Below, in pieces: positions 21,101-33,430 of a stretch of DNA of 64,000 nt. Location: contig JALGQZ010000004.1 in the NCBI GenBank assembly GCA_023105745.1, positions 8,753,951-8,817,950 of the forward strand, given 5' to 3'. The DNA comes from Austropuccinia psidii (taxonomy: Eukaryota; Basidiomycota; Pucciniomycetes; Pucciniales; Sphaerophragmiaceae). The notes under the pieces were generated by a model. The model was given only the letters and a program-made list of their open reading frames with translations. It was not told the origin of the DNA and did no database searches. Numbering within the stretch: the first letter of the stretch is position 1; each line of letters starts with the position of its first letter. Both the position numbers and the translations under genes were made by a program.

Positions 21101-24100
21101 CTTTCTCTGAGAAAGTTGATTAAAATTAAAAAGCTTCATATTCCAATTAATCTCACATTTTTCATAATTATGCCACTCTTTTTTTGGATTATGAATCCAA
21201 TATCTTTAGAAATATAGAGTGTTTTCAATTTTTTCTTTCTTCATATTCCTTTGAATAAATCATTTTGCTTTCCATCATTATTTTTCAAGTATGTAAAAGG
21301 TTTCCCAAAGCCTCTTGAGAAAACTTAATGAAGCTTGTCTGCATGGTACAGCCTCAATGGGGATCAATTTTATTGTTTCTTTGAAATCTTCTTTAATTGT
21401 AGAGTTTTTTATTTGAAATTCCCATCCCAATAGATCTTAAGTGTTTTTGAGTTAAAGCTCATTGTGCAGCCCCCTCGACTATACCTCCAAATATAATTTT
21501 CAACCTTCATGCACATTTGTTTTGTGACTTGAATTTTTTGAAAAAAGAACTAACTCATCTTATTTCATTGACATAATTTTGTATCCATTTCTCACAAATA
21601 TTTCTATATTTACTACTTTTTTTTGTGTCATTTTTTGTGTTTATTTGCTTGTTCTATTGACAAAAAAATTTCCTCAATATTTATATTACAAAATCATACC
21701 ACCATTTTTTTTGCATCACTTTGAATAAATTATTTTTCTTCCTTAGAGTGGGACAGTACAAATCTTATATACAAGGCTTATTACTGTAATGGGTACATTA
21801 CTTCTGGATATAATAGTAAAATTGGTATAATTTACGATTTACTAATTAATCATTTTTTATAGTAGATCCTCCTACAATAATCAATTAATTTGTGGGAATA
21901 TCCTTGGAATTAATGATACTTCGGCCTCAGTAAAAAAAACCATTTCCAATGTATAGTGTGTAACACCTATTGCTATTTATGATACAACATTTTATTTTCA
22001 GTGGCAAGGTAATCTGGAAAAACTACTCCTACCAAACCAATCCAACAATTTAAATTAATTGAACTTTCAAGAACTCAAAAGAATATCTCATAAGAGCTGT
22101 TGTGAGACACTATTTTTTACTCAGAAAATTATCAAAATTGAAATTAAAATCAAAATAGATCATAAGGAAAGTAATGATCTGTGCAAAAGGCCCTTCCATA
22201 GTTCTCAACAAATTCAATTTTGTTTGGTATGAGTTCCAACACTTTAAATTATGGTTACATTTTTCAATTTTTTAGAACTTATTTCAGCTTGTGAGTACCC
22301 ATTTGAGCCAGGAAAATGATTGACTCAAAATATATTCTTGAAAGCTACTAATGAGAAATCAAAACTTGAACTTATTAAAACTGATAATCTATCAAGGATT
22401 TTGTTAAGGCCAATTTTTGGTCTGAGTAATCCACAATTAGCAATAATGACTCCTGGAAAATTTAAATCTTATTTTATCTAAACCTTTTATGAACATCAAT
22501 TTTTATAGATAGATTAGCTTTTCTAATCTAGGGTGGTAGAAATCTGTGAAGAACTCACTTTTATACAGGGTGATTCTTCAATTAATATTGATATTTCAAT
22601 CCAGAAACTGTTTTAAAATGATAGGAGTTGAAATCAGTTCCAGCCTCCAAGTTCATCTTATCTCAAAAAAATTCAGACTTGATGGTTTCAAATCAAATAA
22701 ATTGGATGGGTATTTTAATCCCAACTGCAATTGACAATCTGAAAGAAGATTATAATTATTTTTAGGATATCATCCCCTTTGAGAATCTGTACTCCTTAAT
22801 TTCATCCTCCACTTGATGCATGAATATTAATTTAAACAAGAATTACTCTCCTACATAATTTTAGGAAGCTCAATAAACCAGTTCTTTTGATATTAAAATA
22901 TTACTACAGTTTTAAATGAATTCAGAATAAGCAAGAAATCAAAGGTTTTTGCTACTTCAAATAAGAATGGAGATTGAGAAAAGGAAATGATATGTGAGAA
23001 AAGAAGTAATTAAAATACAGATATACTTAAAAAAGAGAGCTTTTTGAAGTTATTTTGAAGGAGGATTTACGTTTTTCTTCAATATTTTCTCTCAAAGATG
23101 TTACAGCTCTTCCACTGTCTTAGATGATACATCTAACTTAAAATCTGCTTTTTTCCAGTTTATGAAGAAATCTCTCAGATAATTAAATTTGGATTCACCT
23201 CTTCCAAAATATATGCTCAAATTTGATGAGTAATCTCTTTTCCATTAATTGACAAACCCATATTTACCTATGTTTTATAACTCTAATTTCATTTTCAGTT
23301 TACTCCCATTTATTCAACTGTAAACTTTGTCTAAACTTGGAGAAAATTACCTTTGAGTTAGGTTGAATTGATCAAAACATGTATAAATGCAATATCTCAA
23401 AGGATCCTTTTTATTTTTGGCAAGAAGCGTCTTTGAAATTTTTCTTACAGATTTCTTTTATAGGAATTAATATTTGTTTCTCATGAGACAAATTTGTCAG
23501 GAACAACTTGAAGGTCATTATGAGTCTGTGAAAGATGGATAAGCTATTAAATATGGGCTTACATCACACTTTCACACAGGAAAGTAGTATAGTAGTCAAA
23601 TGAAAGGGACCTACTATTTGAAGTTTATTTTTATTAGTCTATTAGAAGCCTTGGTTTCAATTATTGTCAATTGGATTATCAAAGTAAGAAATAAACTAAC
23701 TGAGGTTATAATTTCATCTTTAGTATTCTAAGGGGTAATTCTATGTAAGACAGTATAACCACACAAGAAAACTCCAATAAGATGATGAGGGATTTTTCTC
23801 AAATGATAAAGTCTCCTTTTATCTCAAGTCAGGGAGAAAAGAGGTGGATAAGCTCTTCTTCATATTGATGGAGAAAAATATTTTCCTCATACAGATGTGT
23901 TTTAAAAACCAAATCAAAACCACATCCCAACCTTTTTCTGCCCATACAAGGTGAAAGTTTTCACCAATGGAGCTTTTAGGTGTGTTCTGAAAGCCATTAC
24001 GCATCCAATTATGTAAAAATAATTTCTATTGGGATCTGATTGGTCAAGATATGAGTAAAAAATTGATAAGCAGAATTGGAATGAAATTAAGGCCTCATAA

Positions 24101-25340
24101 TTCAATTATATGAAAGAGCATCCCACAGTATCACCTTGTCTAGGCAGTCTTTGGAAAGTATCATCTAATTTATCATTAATAAATTGGTAAAAAGACTCTT
24201 CGAAATCTTTATAATCTCATAATATAATTATCTTGTATAGTATCTCACAATACCAGCTTTTGTGGCGTTATAACCTTGAATGATTCATAAATTTGTAATT
24301 TTTCAAGATAAAGGGCCAAAATTGATTTGAGTTTTAGAGAAAATTTAATTCCATAAGACTTCAAAGCTTTGCTTTAATTTATTCACAGTATAAATAAGAT
24401 ACATTGGCTCAAAGTACTTTTTACTTTTTGGAAAATAGCACTTTTCTTGTTTAAAAATATAAGTGCTAATACCTTTTTATCTGTATAAGATACAGGGATG
24501 GGGTCATATTCCTATTTAAACATACTTTATCCCTTCCAGAAAGTAGATTAATGGATTCTTTTCTCAACAAAAATGTTAAAGCTAGCATAGTTTTTTCTGA
24601 TTGTTTAAATAGTAATTATATGATAACTTTCCATCCAGTGTTGGTAAAGTCTTTAAGCTGGAACCTTTGGATTTCACTCTGAGATCTTTGATAAAATTAC
24701 TTAGCTTATAAGTCTGTGATTTAAACTCAAGATTCGGAATTGGAGGTGAATATTTAGGTTTATTCTCAGAAAGAGTTCACAGCCTTAATGACTTGATTGA
24801 TTCTTATTTCTTGGGAATAAGAATTACATTTTCTGCAAGTATAAAGTTTTCTTCTTATAGATTTTCATCTATACATACCAACTTTTCTAAGTGTTATTTT
24901 CCATTTTTATAGCCTTTTTTTACCTTTTCTTGGTCTAATAAAGGCTAAATAATTTTATTTCACTATTCTCAGTTACAATGCTTATAGTATTTTGAGGCAT
25001 CATTCTTGTGCTTTATTCTTGAGTGACAGGATGAAACTAACAAAATTTAGAGCAAAGTTGAATGAACTAGGATTTTGGTGACCAGATTAAATACATATGT
25101 TCATTGAACTCATTGTTTTGGTGATAAGTGAGCTACTCATGTGTTTATAATACATTAATTATGATATTTCTTATTAGAAGACTGAGTGTTTTACAGCCTG
25201 AAATTACTTTATTAATTTCAGTTACTGAAATAAATAATTTCCCAAGATAAACTCTTTCTATTGGACAACCTTGAATACTAATTTAGGAGCATATGATAGC
25301 TCTTGAATCTTTTAATTGCTGAAGTTCAAGTACTGAACAA
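18179..25340. other. AT-rich gene-poor stretch
   Basis: I find no host gene or element with recognisable domains. A short open frame at 19236-19496 (plus, opening with TTG) has mixed composition but no motif that I recognise. Much of the stretch is probably decayed repeat DNA. Confidence 0.45.
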
Positions 25341-25735
25341 TTTCTTCGCGCCCGATTATGCTGACTAAACAAAACCCTTGCACAGAAAACATAAACTCAA
25401 CTCATCAACAGTTCAACTCCTTTCAACTTCTTGAAACAAAATCTCAACTCTCAGTCTCCTATGTCACAAAACCCCTGAACAACAACTTCACTCATGACCT
25501 TCAAAGCCCCTCTCTCAGTCCTTGCTCTAACACTAGGATCAATTCTCCTTCTATTCTTACTTCTTAACCTCTATTTTTATATTTCTATTTTTCTAATATC
25601 CCTCATTTCTATTCTACTATATATTCATTGTATCATTACAATAAAACAAAAACCACAAGGTAGTGTCTCAAACAGTTTCTGTAACTTATCAATTCATCTC
25701 ACTCATCTCTTCCAATAACTTAGTCTCCCAGATAG
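25340..25735 (+). other. C-rich, G-poor island
   Basis: The plus strand is strikingly rich in C, A and T-C runs (AACTCAACTCATCAACAG, CTTCAACTTCTTG) and poor in G, unlike its neighbours. Such composition is common in fungal 5' UTRs and transcribed leaders. It starts near a short CG-bearing segment (CTTCGCGCCCGATTATG). Confidence 0.5.
25494..25718 (+). CDS. Small hydrophobic ORF, unknown
   Basis: 74 codons from an ATG inside the C-rich island. The N-terminus (MTFKAPLSVLALTLGS) looks like a signal peptide or anchor. It continues into about 40 almost uninterrupted hydrophobic residues with Leu, Ile, Phe and Tyr, then a short polar tail. It might be the first exon of a secreted or membrane protein gene, or a chance frame in pyrimidine-rich DNA. 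I do not recognise the family. Confidence 0.25.
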   Translation: MTFKAPLSVLALTLGSILLLFLLLNLYFYISIFLISLISILLYIHCIITIKQKPQGSVSNSFCNLSIHLTHLFQ

Positions 25736-26334
25736 TCGATCATATTCCATAAAAATACTTCAGCTTTTCAAATTAAATTAGTATTCACTTTAGGTATTCA
25801 TATTTACTCTCATTATTATTACTGTACTTGTTTTAACCTCATTCACTTTAGTATGAAATAAATCTTTTATTGATATTCAAGCGAAAAAGTTCCAAAACAG
25901 TTCCCTTTTCAAAAATTAGATGTTAGGCTCCTTGAGGATTCCTCACCTGTCCATATTTCTAATCCTTAAATATTAAAAGAAATTTTTGTAATTTAAGGAA
26001 TCAAGTAAAGATTCTGAGTCTATCAGAACCATTTACTTTCAAATCAGAGCTAATTTAATAATAAATATGTCTTGATTTATCCATTTATTGAAAATTTAAT
26101 AATGTGAGCTAAGTTTTGTTTTTGATTATTTTAATTTTTCCCTCTTTTCCTCGCCATTTTTTCATGAATCAGAAAGTTAAATTTATAATTCATTCCTTAT
26201 ATGATGTGATCTTAAATGATTCCAGTTCTTATTTAATTCAATATTGTCATCTGCTATCATTTTGAGCTTATTTAAATATTTTAGCAATAGAAATTTTCAA
26301 TTGTTTACTATCTCTTCAAATGATATACTCAACT
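25736..26334. other. AT-rich spacer
   Basis: Nothing recognised up to the LTR at 26335. Confidence 0.4.
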
Positions 26335-27097
26335 TGTGAGCCAGTAAGGTATGTATGACATACCCATAAGGCCACAATAAAACATTTATACATTTGATTT
26401 AGCCACAAACAGACTTATCAAATGAAGTTAAAACAAGAAATAAGTAGAAGATTATTTTTGATAAAAAAAATTATAAATATTATGTCATTTTTGAATTCTA
26501 CACCAAAAATAGCCTAGGTTAGACCTAAAGGGTGTTATACCCAAAAATGGATTTTTTAGAATTTATTATAAGATTCAATAATCTCACAGTACAATTACAA
26601 AATTTGAAAATTTTTACTAAAATTTTGAAATTGTTAAATTTAAGCTTGAATTTAAAGCTAAATAAGGTTTATGTAAACTTACCAAAATTTAGTTAAAATT
26701 AAGGTGTTGTGTATATTTACTGAATCGGCTAAGTATTTTCAATACAGAATTCAAATCTTGCATGGGCTCAAATTAAATTTATTCAAAGTCATTTCATGGC
26801 TTTAAATAAGTAACAAGGCAAAAACCACCCAAAAAGGTGGGTAAAAGAAAAAATTGAATATTATAACTGTCAGTGACTATAATAAAATAGAATAACTCTA
26901 ATTTATTAGAATTATTAAGATGTATATTATTATTGAATTATTTAATGATAATTGATTCTTTTTTTATATAATTATTTTTGATAATTATATTAATTTGTGG
27001 TGATAATAACTAATTCAATGATATTTTCTACTGAGGAAAGTCATGATACTCTTGATACTTGTTACTATTATAAGTATTTTGATAGAAAAATCTTACA
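26335..27097 (+). repeat. Solo LTR B1 with target duplication
   Basis: 763 bp, from TGTGAGCCAGTAAGGTATG to TCTTACA, flanked by CAACT on both sides (26330-26334 and 27098-27102). It matches both ends of the 2.2-kb LTR B2 (56549-58713) but lacks about 1.4 kb of the middle. The break lies just after a CCCAAAAAGGTGG block, and matching resumes at GTCAGTGACTATAA. It is therefore a deleted B-type LTR. Confidence 0.88.
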
Positions 27098-30000
27098 CAA
27101 CTATTTCTATTGGATTAGCTTCATTAATTTGAATTCCAAATTGGTTACAATTTTTATATATTATAGAAAGTAAAACAATATATATAGAAGTAAATCAAAG
27201 TTTTTTCCTTTATTATGTGACTTCATCATAGTAAAATACTTAGCAATACTATTTTAGATATAATATCCACAGATTTAAGCAGAAATTTATTTATTATTAC
27301 TTCTTTGTTCTCAGTATTCAACTATTTTATTGACAGCCAACAGCTTAAAGTAAAACAAGTCATCATGCTTGTAATTACCAAACAGGGATACTTGATTATA
27401 ATGTAATTACATTGTTTCAGCAAAACATTTTTTGGTGTACTTTTCTAAGGTTAAATTAAGCTCATGAAATATCCTTCCAGGTATATTCTTGTCTAAATTT
27501 GAAATTATTTCAAATTTCTTCTAATCTTAACATAATCATTGAAAGAAGATTTAAATTTCGAGTTCCCAATATGTAAAAAATTAAAAAACAGATACTACTC
27601 AAAACAAAGGAAGTTCAATCACAAATATTGAGCATAAAACTACAAATAAAATACAACCTGATAATTAATTAATATTAAGAAATGTTTTATTTTTTTCAAA
27701 AATCAATGAATTATTGAAAATTTAAAATAATAATGATCAATCAATTTCTGAGATATTGATATATTAATATTTTTTAATCTTTAATATAATTTCTCAATCC
27801 ATAACTTTAGAAGAGTTTTTTTTAAAAACATCATTAAAATATTTCATAGAAAGAATATAAGAAATAAAAATACAAAGGGAAAAAATATTTATTAATGGAT
27901 TTTATATCAAAACTTTATCTCTTAGTATAATCTTATATATAAGAAAATAATATTATAGCATTCATATTTCCTTATATTACGCTTTCATTAATTTAGAGCA
28001 AAGTTAGAAATCTTTAAGTAATTGCATCTTTAATTAGGAAGAGTTGATATATAATTGTTGATACATTTTTTGAGTATTTTTTTGATAATTATATTATTTA
28101 TTATTTCCTCTTTAATCATTTAAATTCTTAATTAGTACCAAAATCAGTTATAAAAGATAATCTTGAGAATTAGGCTTGTGAGGTTGGCCCTATTACATCG
28201 TGATCATTATACTTTATTGATAGTATTTCTATGAAGGATGATTGAGTCTGGTATAGAAAAACTTTTAGAATTGGCTCAGTGAGTGTGAGTGGTGTTGAGA
28301 CGTCTGACTGAATTATTTTTGAATTTGTTTGTTATCATTTTTAATTATATAACTGTCAGCTTTAAGGGTCCTACCTTATTAAATGTCTTGCTCATGTGAA
28401 AAAAAAAAGTTTAAGAAGAAAACTTTTTACTTTATTTAAAAGGCTTTTATATTCTTTTTTTGACCTATGGAGCTTTTCTGTTCCCTTGAATTTGAAAATA
28501 GTGAAATTTACATTTTGAATACCACATTAACTTCTCATTCAAATATAAGAAGTGTAAAATTTCTTAAAGCCCTGGTAGACCCAATTGCTCATTTAAATAC
28601 TCCAATAAAGATTGATCATCCAGCTCTTTGGTATATATAAAGATAAAAAATATAGGTTTTGGGGGCTTGATGAGCTCTTCAATCATTTAATCTATGTGGC
28701 TTCTCTTATTCCCTAATGTAGAGCTTATTATGGTCAAATGTTTTTGTTAATTATAGATAATCTTAATTAGCGATGATAAGTCTTCAGATATCTCTGCCAG
28801 ATTTTGAGATTTAAAAACCTTAATTAAAAATAATTTAATAATGGCCAAGTTACTAATTTTTTAAATTTTTTTCTGGCTCTTAGGATAAAAAGCCTGGATA
28901 TTTCATTCTTTTTTAAAGATTCATGGTTCTCAAGTGACAGGAACTAAAGGGCTATCTGAGGTGCTTGAAATAGTTATCTTTGAAGGGGTTATTTAAATAA
29001 ACTCACTAGATTTGAAATGGTATGTTCAGCTTCAATCTGATATAAGCTAGCTTTAATCTTGGGTTTCTGTAACAAAGTGGATTAAACCATTGTAAAAATC
29101 TTACTCAGATTTTTGCAGAAGCATAATCATCATATGGGCTTTGTTTGAAGGTTGAAAAGCTTAAATTAGAGGTGATGTTGAAGGTTTGGCTTAGTGAATT
29201 ATCAATCAAAACTGGAAGTGGCTATAACTCAGTGAATTCTAACGCGATCTGGATGAGAATGATGAATTATTCAAGAGATTAATTTCCTTTTTCATTCTGT
29301 ACCTGTATGAGCTTTTTTTCTTAGCAGTTATATTACTCAGGTTCCAAAATTACCGCCATTCTATGCTGCATATAGATATAATACTTATGCTCTGTTTTGA
29401 CTCACAGAATGATAAGGCTGAAGTATCAAAACTCATGATTTCACTTCTGTAAAGATAAATATGATGTTGCAAATGAAATTCCGCGGTAAATTCAATATAC
29501 CTCAGATACCGGTTTCATAATTTTAAAAAATAAATTAACTAAAAGATCAAGTTCAAAAGATTTATGGTTGTATTTTATTGCAGCTTTGTTTTTTCATTTC
29601 TTTTAGAATGGTATGGAATCTAACCTTAGGATAAGAGCTCTTTAGGCTATATATGCATATACACATATATATATCTTTATTACTGATGTATTTTTAGTAT
29701 GACTAATATAATACTTACCAAACTAATCTACTTGTAAGAATTCGACTAATAAGTTCTTTGGTATGAACAATTTGGAGGTAATTATACTAAATCTCTAGTA
29801 TATTCAACATATATCACAAAACACAGCTCTTGAATAAGGCTAATAAATGTTTGATTATATATATAGTTAGGGTGCTATTTTTTCGATGATAATGAAGATA
29901 CTTAGTTGATTTTTGTCAATGTATAATTAGAAATAATTAACTACTAAAAGAAAAAAATCATAGATGTTTTATAAAATATTTAAATTATTCAAAAATCAAT

Positions 30001-30531
30001 GTTTCAAAATAGTTTCTTCATTTATCAAAATAATAATTACTTCATTTCATTGAGTCATGTTAAAGTGAAAATTTGTCTCCAAAACTTAATTTTTTTAAAA
30101 AAAATGTGAAAAGTGACCACTTCTTTGAGATTTCATTGATTTATTATATTACATTATTCTGAATTCAGGGTACTAAAATTATCATTTTACTAGAAAACAA
30201 AGCCAAACTTGAAATAATCCTTCAAAAATGTAATTTTTTTTTGAGCGTTTTTATTTCTAATGTTAATTTTTTTACTTGCTTTAATAGGAAAAATCATCAT
30301 CTTATATGGATTTCTTTTTGATGCATTCATTATTTTGATCAATTAATTTTCTTGTTTTAATCAATCAAAATCAACCAAGTTTTGACACATTTTAAAATAC
30401 TTAGGAAAACAAAAAGAAGAAACATTTCTGGTTTTCTTTCATCTCTTGAGTCAGTTAAATAGCTTTTCTTTTCTTTTTTAAATAATAATAATAATAAATA
30501 ATGAAAACATTTATTTGTTTTTTGATTTACT
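27098..30531. other. AT-rich intergenic sequence
   Basis: No protein-like frame or RNA gene recognised. Short alternating AT blocks (for example around 29650-29680) are present. The 3' flank of the kinase gene, just below 30532, has a TTATT-rich run that could hold its polyadenylation signal. Confidence 0.4.
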
Positions 30532-32400
30532 TTAATAAATTAAGATATTCTTTTTATTTTTTAAATTAAAAATTTTACATTCGACTAAATTTTCACTTTC
30601 AATCTCAATAATTTTACCATCAATACAAATCTCATAGTTATTCCTGTTATCAATCTATAAAACAGAAAAAATTAACTTAAATAAATAAAATAATTGGTTT
30701 CATAAATATAAGAGTGATTCTTTGTAACGACTTACGACTATTGGCTTCCAGCGCCAACCATTGCAACGATAATATTCGACCAAATTTTGATTTGTTGATT
30801 GATCAACTAAATTTAAATGATTACTATTATCATAAACATCATCCATTATTTTAAGTAAAAGATTTGAAATGATTTTTTTATCTTCATCTTGATCATTACT
30901 ATTGTTGTTGTCTGTTAAGTTCTTATTGTTTGAATTTAGAAAACGTTTCGGTCTAATTATTATCAAATCTAAATAATTCTCAGATGTTGAGGTATCATTG
31001 TCAAATTGATTCAAATGATTAAATTTTTTGAATGGAGTCAAAAGAAAGCGGCTTTCTAATCTGTCGATTGAGCAGCTTGTAAAATAGCTAAAATCGTCTT
31101 GCAAATTAATTACATTATTGTCCTCTAATGATAAATTTTTGAAACTTTTCTCTTTGGAATCGTAAATTTGAATTTGATTATCGTTGATCGGAATTAATTC
31201 GACCTTTGAATTCCAAGTTTTGAATGAATTTTTCAAGAAAGCTTCTTTGAAAACTTCGATGCCCAAATTTCTTTTTGTATCATCATTTGAGCGTAACTCA
31301 TCAAAAGTTTTTAATATTGAAGCATGTAGAGATGTTGAGGTGACTACTATAGAAAAATAATATCCCAGAACCGAGCCAGATGAATTGATAATTGAAATTT
31401 TTGAAATAGGTAAAATTTTAATTGATTTAGATTCTTGATCTTGATCTTGTGCATCTTCTTGACAATTTAATGAATTTAAACCATTGATGAAACTTTGGAG
31501 TTTATCTTTAATTTTATTACAATTCTCAATTTTAGGATTTATTGAATGAAATAAGGCATTTGAAGTACCCAGAGGTATGACGATTAAATTCAAATTCAAA
31601 AATAATTCTTCATCTTTTAATAAAATTTGATTTATTAAATCTGATATTGTACCATCACCACCTAAAGTTACAAAAAATATTTTGGTCTTATGTCGATTTC
31701 CTTGGTTATTATTATGATTTTCATTTTCTTTTTGCAGATTTAATTTGATTTTTTCTAGTTCAGTTAAAATATTTTCATTTAAAGATTCAAAAATTTTAAT
31801 TTGATGATTACTATGATGATTATTTTTAGTGAATTTTTTCAAAATCGGTAAAATAATTCTTTTTAAATAAATTATTGATAAAAACTTTGAACCTGAAAAG
31901 TTATTAAAAATTAAAAACCAGAAAACTTTTAAATTAGAATCACTACAATCAAAAGATTTTATTTTATTTTTATCATCATTGAAATTGAATATCGGGACAT
32001 GTTCCTGCAATTGATTTCGTTGTTCAAATAAATCTATCAAATTTGAATTTGATGAAAAATAAATTTTTGGTAAATCTAACCCATTATCTGGATTTAAGTT
32101 GTTTTCGTCTACATCGTTTTCAAAAATTTCCACATTTGCATCATCTTCCTCTTTTGAATTTCTTTGGTCTTGTCTTTGTTCTTCTTGTATTAAAATTTCA
32201 TTGAATTTAATGTCACTTTCTAAATCGATTGAAGACGATAACGGATTTGATTTGATGGGAATCGTCGAATTAGCTGAATTCTTTAACCAACAAATTTCAT
32301 TTTTGTTTTGATTTTCATAATCGTTATTAGTATTATTACCGTTAGAATTATTTAATGAAAAATTAAAATATAATAGAATTTCTCTTTGACTTGAATCCAT
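30532..32400 (-). CDS. Diacylglycerol/sphingoid-base kinase-like protein, two exons
   Basis: Predicted 595 residues: exon 1 is 32400-30736, exon 2 is 30654-30532, with an intron of 81 nt (30735-30655; GTAAGT donor, pyrimidine-rich TTTTATAG acceptor, phase 0). Without splicing the frame would end 11 codons into the intron. Splicing adds YEICIDGKIIEI, the C-terminal DGK/DGE block expected in this family. Other family marks: WFLIFNNFSG near 162 (phosphate-loop region, usually NPxSG), FVTLGGDGT at 243-251 (nucleotide-binding signature), IPLGTSNALFHSI at 275-287, VTSTSLHASILKTFDELR near 353-370, SIDRLESRFLLTPF near 444-456, IIIRPKRF near 480-487 and YYRCNGWRWKP near 543-553. The enzyme class phosphorylates diacylglycerol or sphingoid bases on membranes; the substrate cannot be told from sequence. 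Asn/Asp-rich insertions reflect high AT content. The frame stays open 32 codons above the ATG up to a TAA at 32496-32494, so a further 5' exon is possible. Confidence 0.9.
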
Positions 32401-32889
32401 TTTTACTTTATCAATAATTTTTTGAGAAAAACGATGGCGATGATATAAAGTAGGATTCCAATTACAAATTGCATCGATTAATTTCGATTTCTCTTAAAAA
32501 AATAAAAATCAAAAGCCAAAAATGTTTTGAGAGGTGTCAAATGTAAAACTTCGTTCCTTGGTAAGAATTTACTATTTTTATTTGCGATCCAAAATAGAGA
32601 AACTGAGAGAAATAATCTTGATTTCCAGTAAATTCAAAGTAAAATAGCCAGAAAAGACTTTGCTGAAAAATAAAATCAAAAAGAACTTAATATTTCATGT
32701 AAACTGGCCTGCCTATAAGGAAAGAGCTCATCACAAGCTAGAAGCCAGAGAGGGCAGTCCTTTACCTGTACAAAAAGCATATGAATTAAATATGGAGACA
32801 GCACAAAACACACAGGAATTTACTGGGTTGAGTAGAAGCTGGATAGAGAGGACTTGAGAAATGTAAAATTGCTCATTTGTCAAGGGATA
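32401..32889 (-). other. 5' flank of the kinase gene
   Basis: On the minus strand a protein-like extension (KLIDAICNWNPTLYHHRHRF) lies directly upstream of the ATG, in frame. It is preceded by a pyrimidine-rich run ending in AAG at 32495-32493, a possible 3' splice site. No ATG is seen in the next 150 bases. It may be coding sequence from a missed exon 1 or part of the 5' UTR. Confidence 0.4.
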
Positions 32890-33430
32890 GTTGAGCCTTG
32901 AGGTATGCTGTACATACCCAAATAGGCCACTAATGACTTTGAAACTAGAATGACTGGGTAATTATGCAGAAGGCATGAATCACAGCTTTTCTGAGTAAGT
33001 AAGCCTAATGATTCAAGACCATTGGTGGATTCTACACAAAAATTCAGCTAGAGTACATCCATAAGGTGTATTACCTGAAAATAACTCTGAGGTGTTGAAC
33101 CCAATTCCAATATTTTCAATGGAAATTACTTTAACACTTTATAGTAAAAATGCAGAAAAAATCTGTGAAAATGTTTATTTTTTGTGTTTTGCTGGAATTT
33201 CTATGTGATTTTATGAAATCCCACATCATATGAGGAATTGGCTTAGTGTATTATATCAATATCATGATTGAAAATACTATATTTATTCTTATAATAGTAG
33301 TGTACCCATATTACCATGTCCCCTTGCAATAAAATCAGCAGAGGTCATGGAAAATGGTCAAGGGGACAAAAGACAAGCAAGTAGAGCCAATGTGCCCAAA
33401 AATGTGGGAATCTGTGGTGTTGAAAGCTGC
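32890..33430 (+). repeat. LTR relic L4 (B-type head)
   Basis: It starts TTGAGCCTTGAGGTATGC, then TACCCAAATAGGCCACTA, the head shared by the A and B LTRs. It further shares GAGTAAGTAAG, GGTGGATTCTACAC and GGGGACAAAAGACA blocks with the relics at 35315 and 40454 (minus). No clear end or target duplication was found. It lies only about 0.4 kb upstream of the kinase gene, pointing away from it. Confidence 0.65.

Noticed and set aside
28255..28310. GGCTCAGTGAG-like stretch resembling a tRNA D-arm
   Set aside because: No acceptor or T-arm pairing could be built around it.
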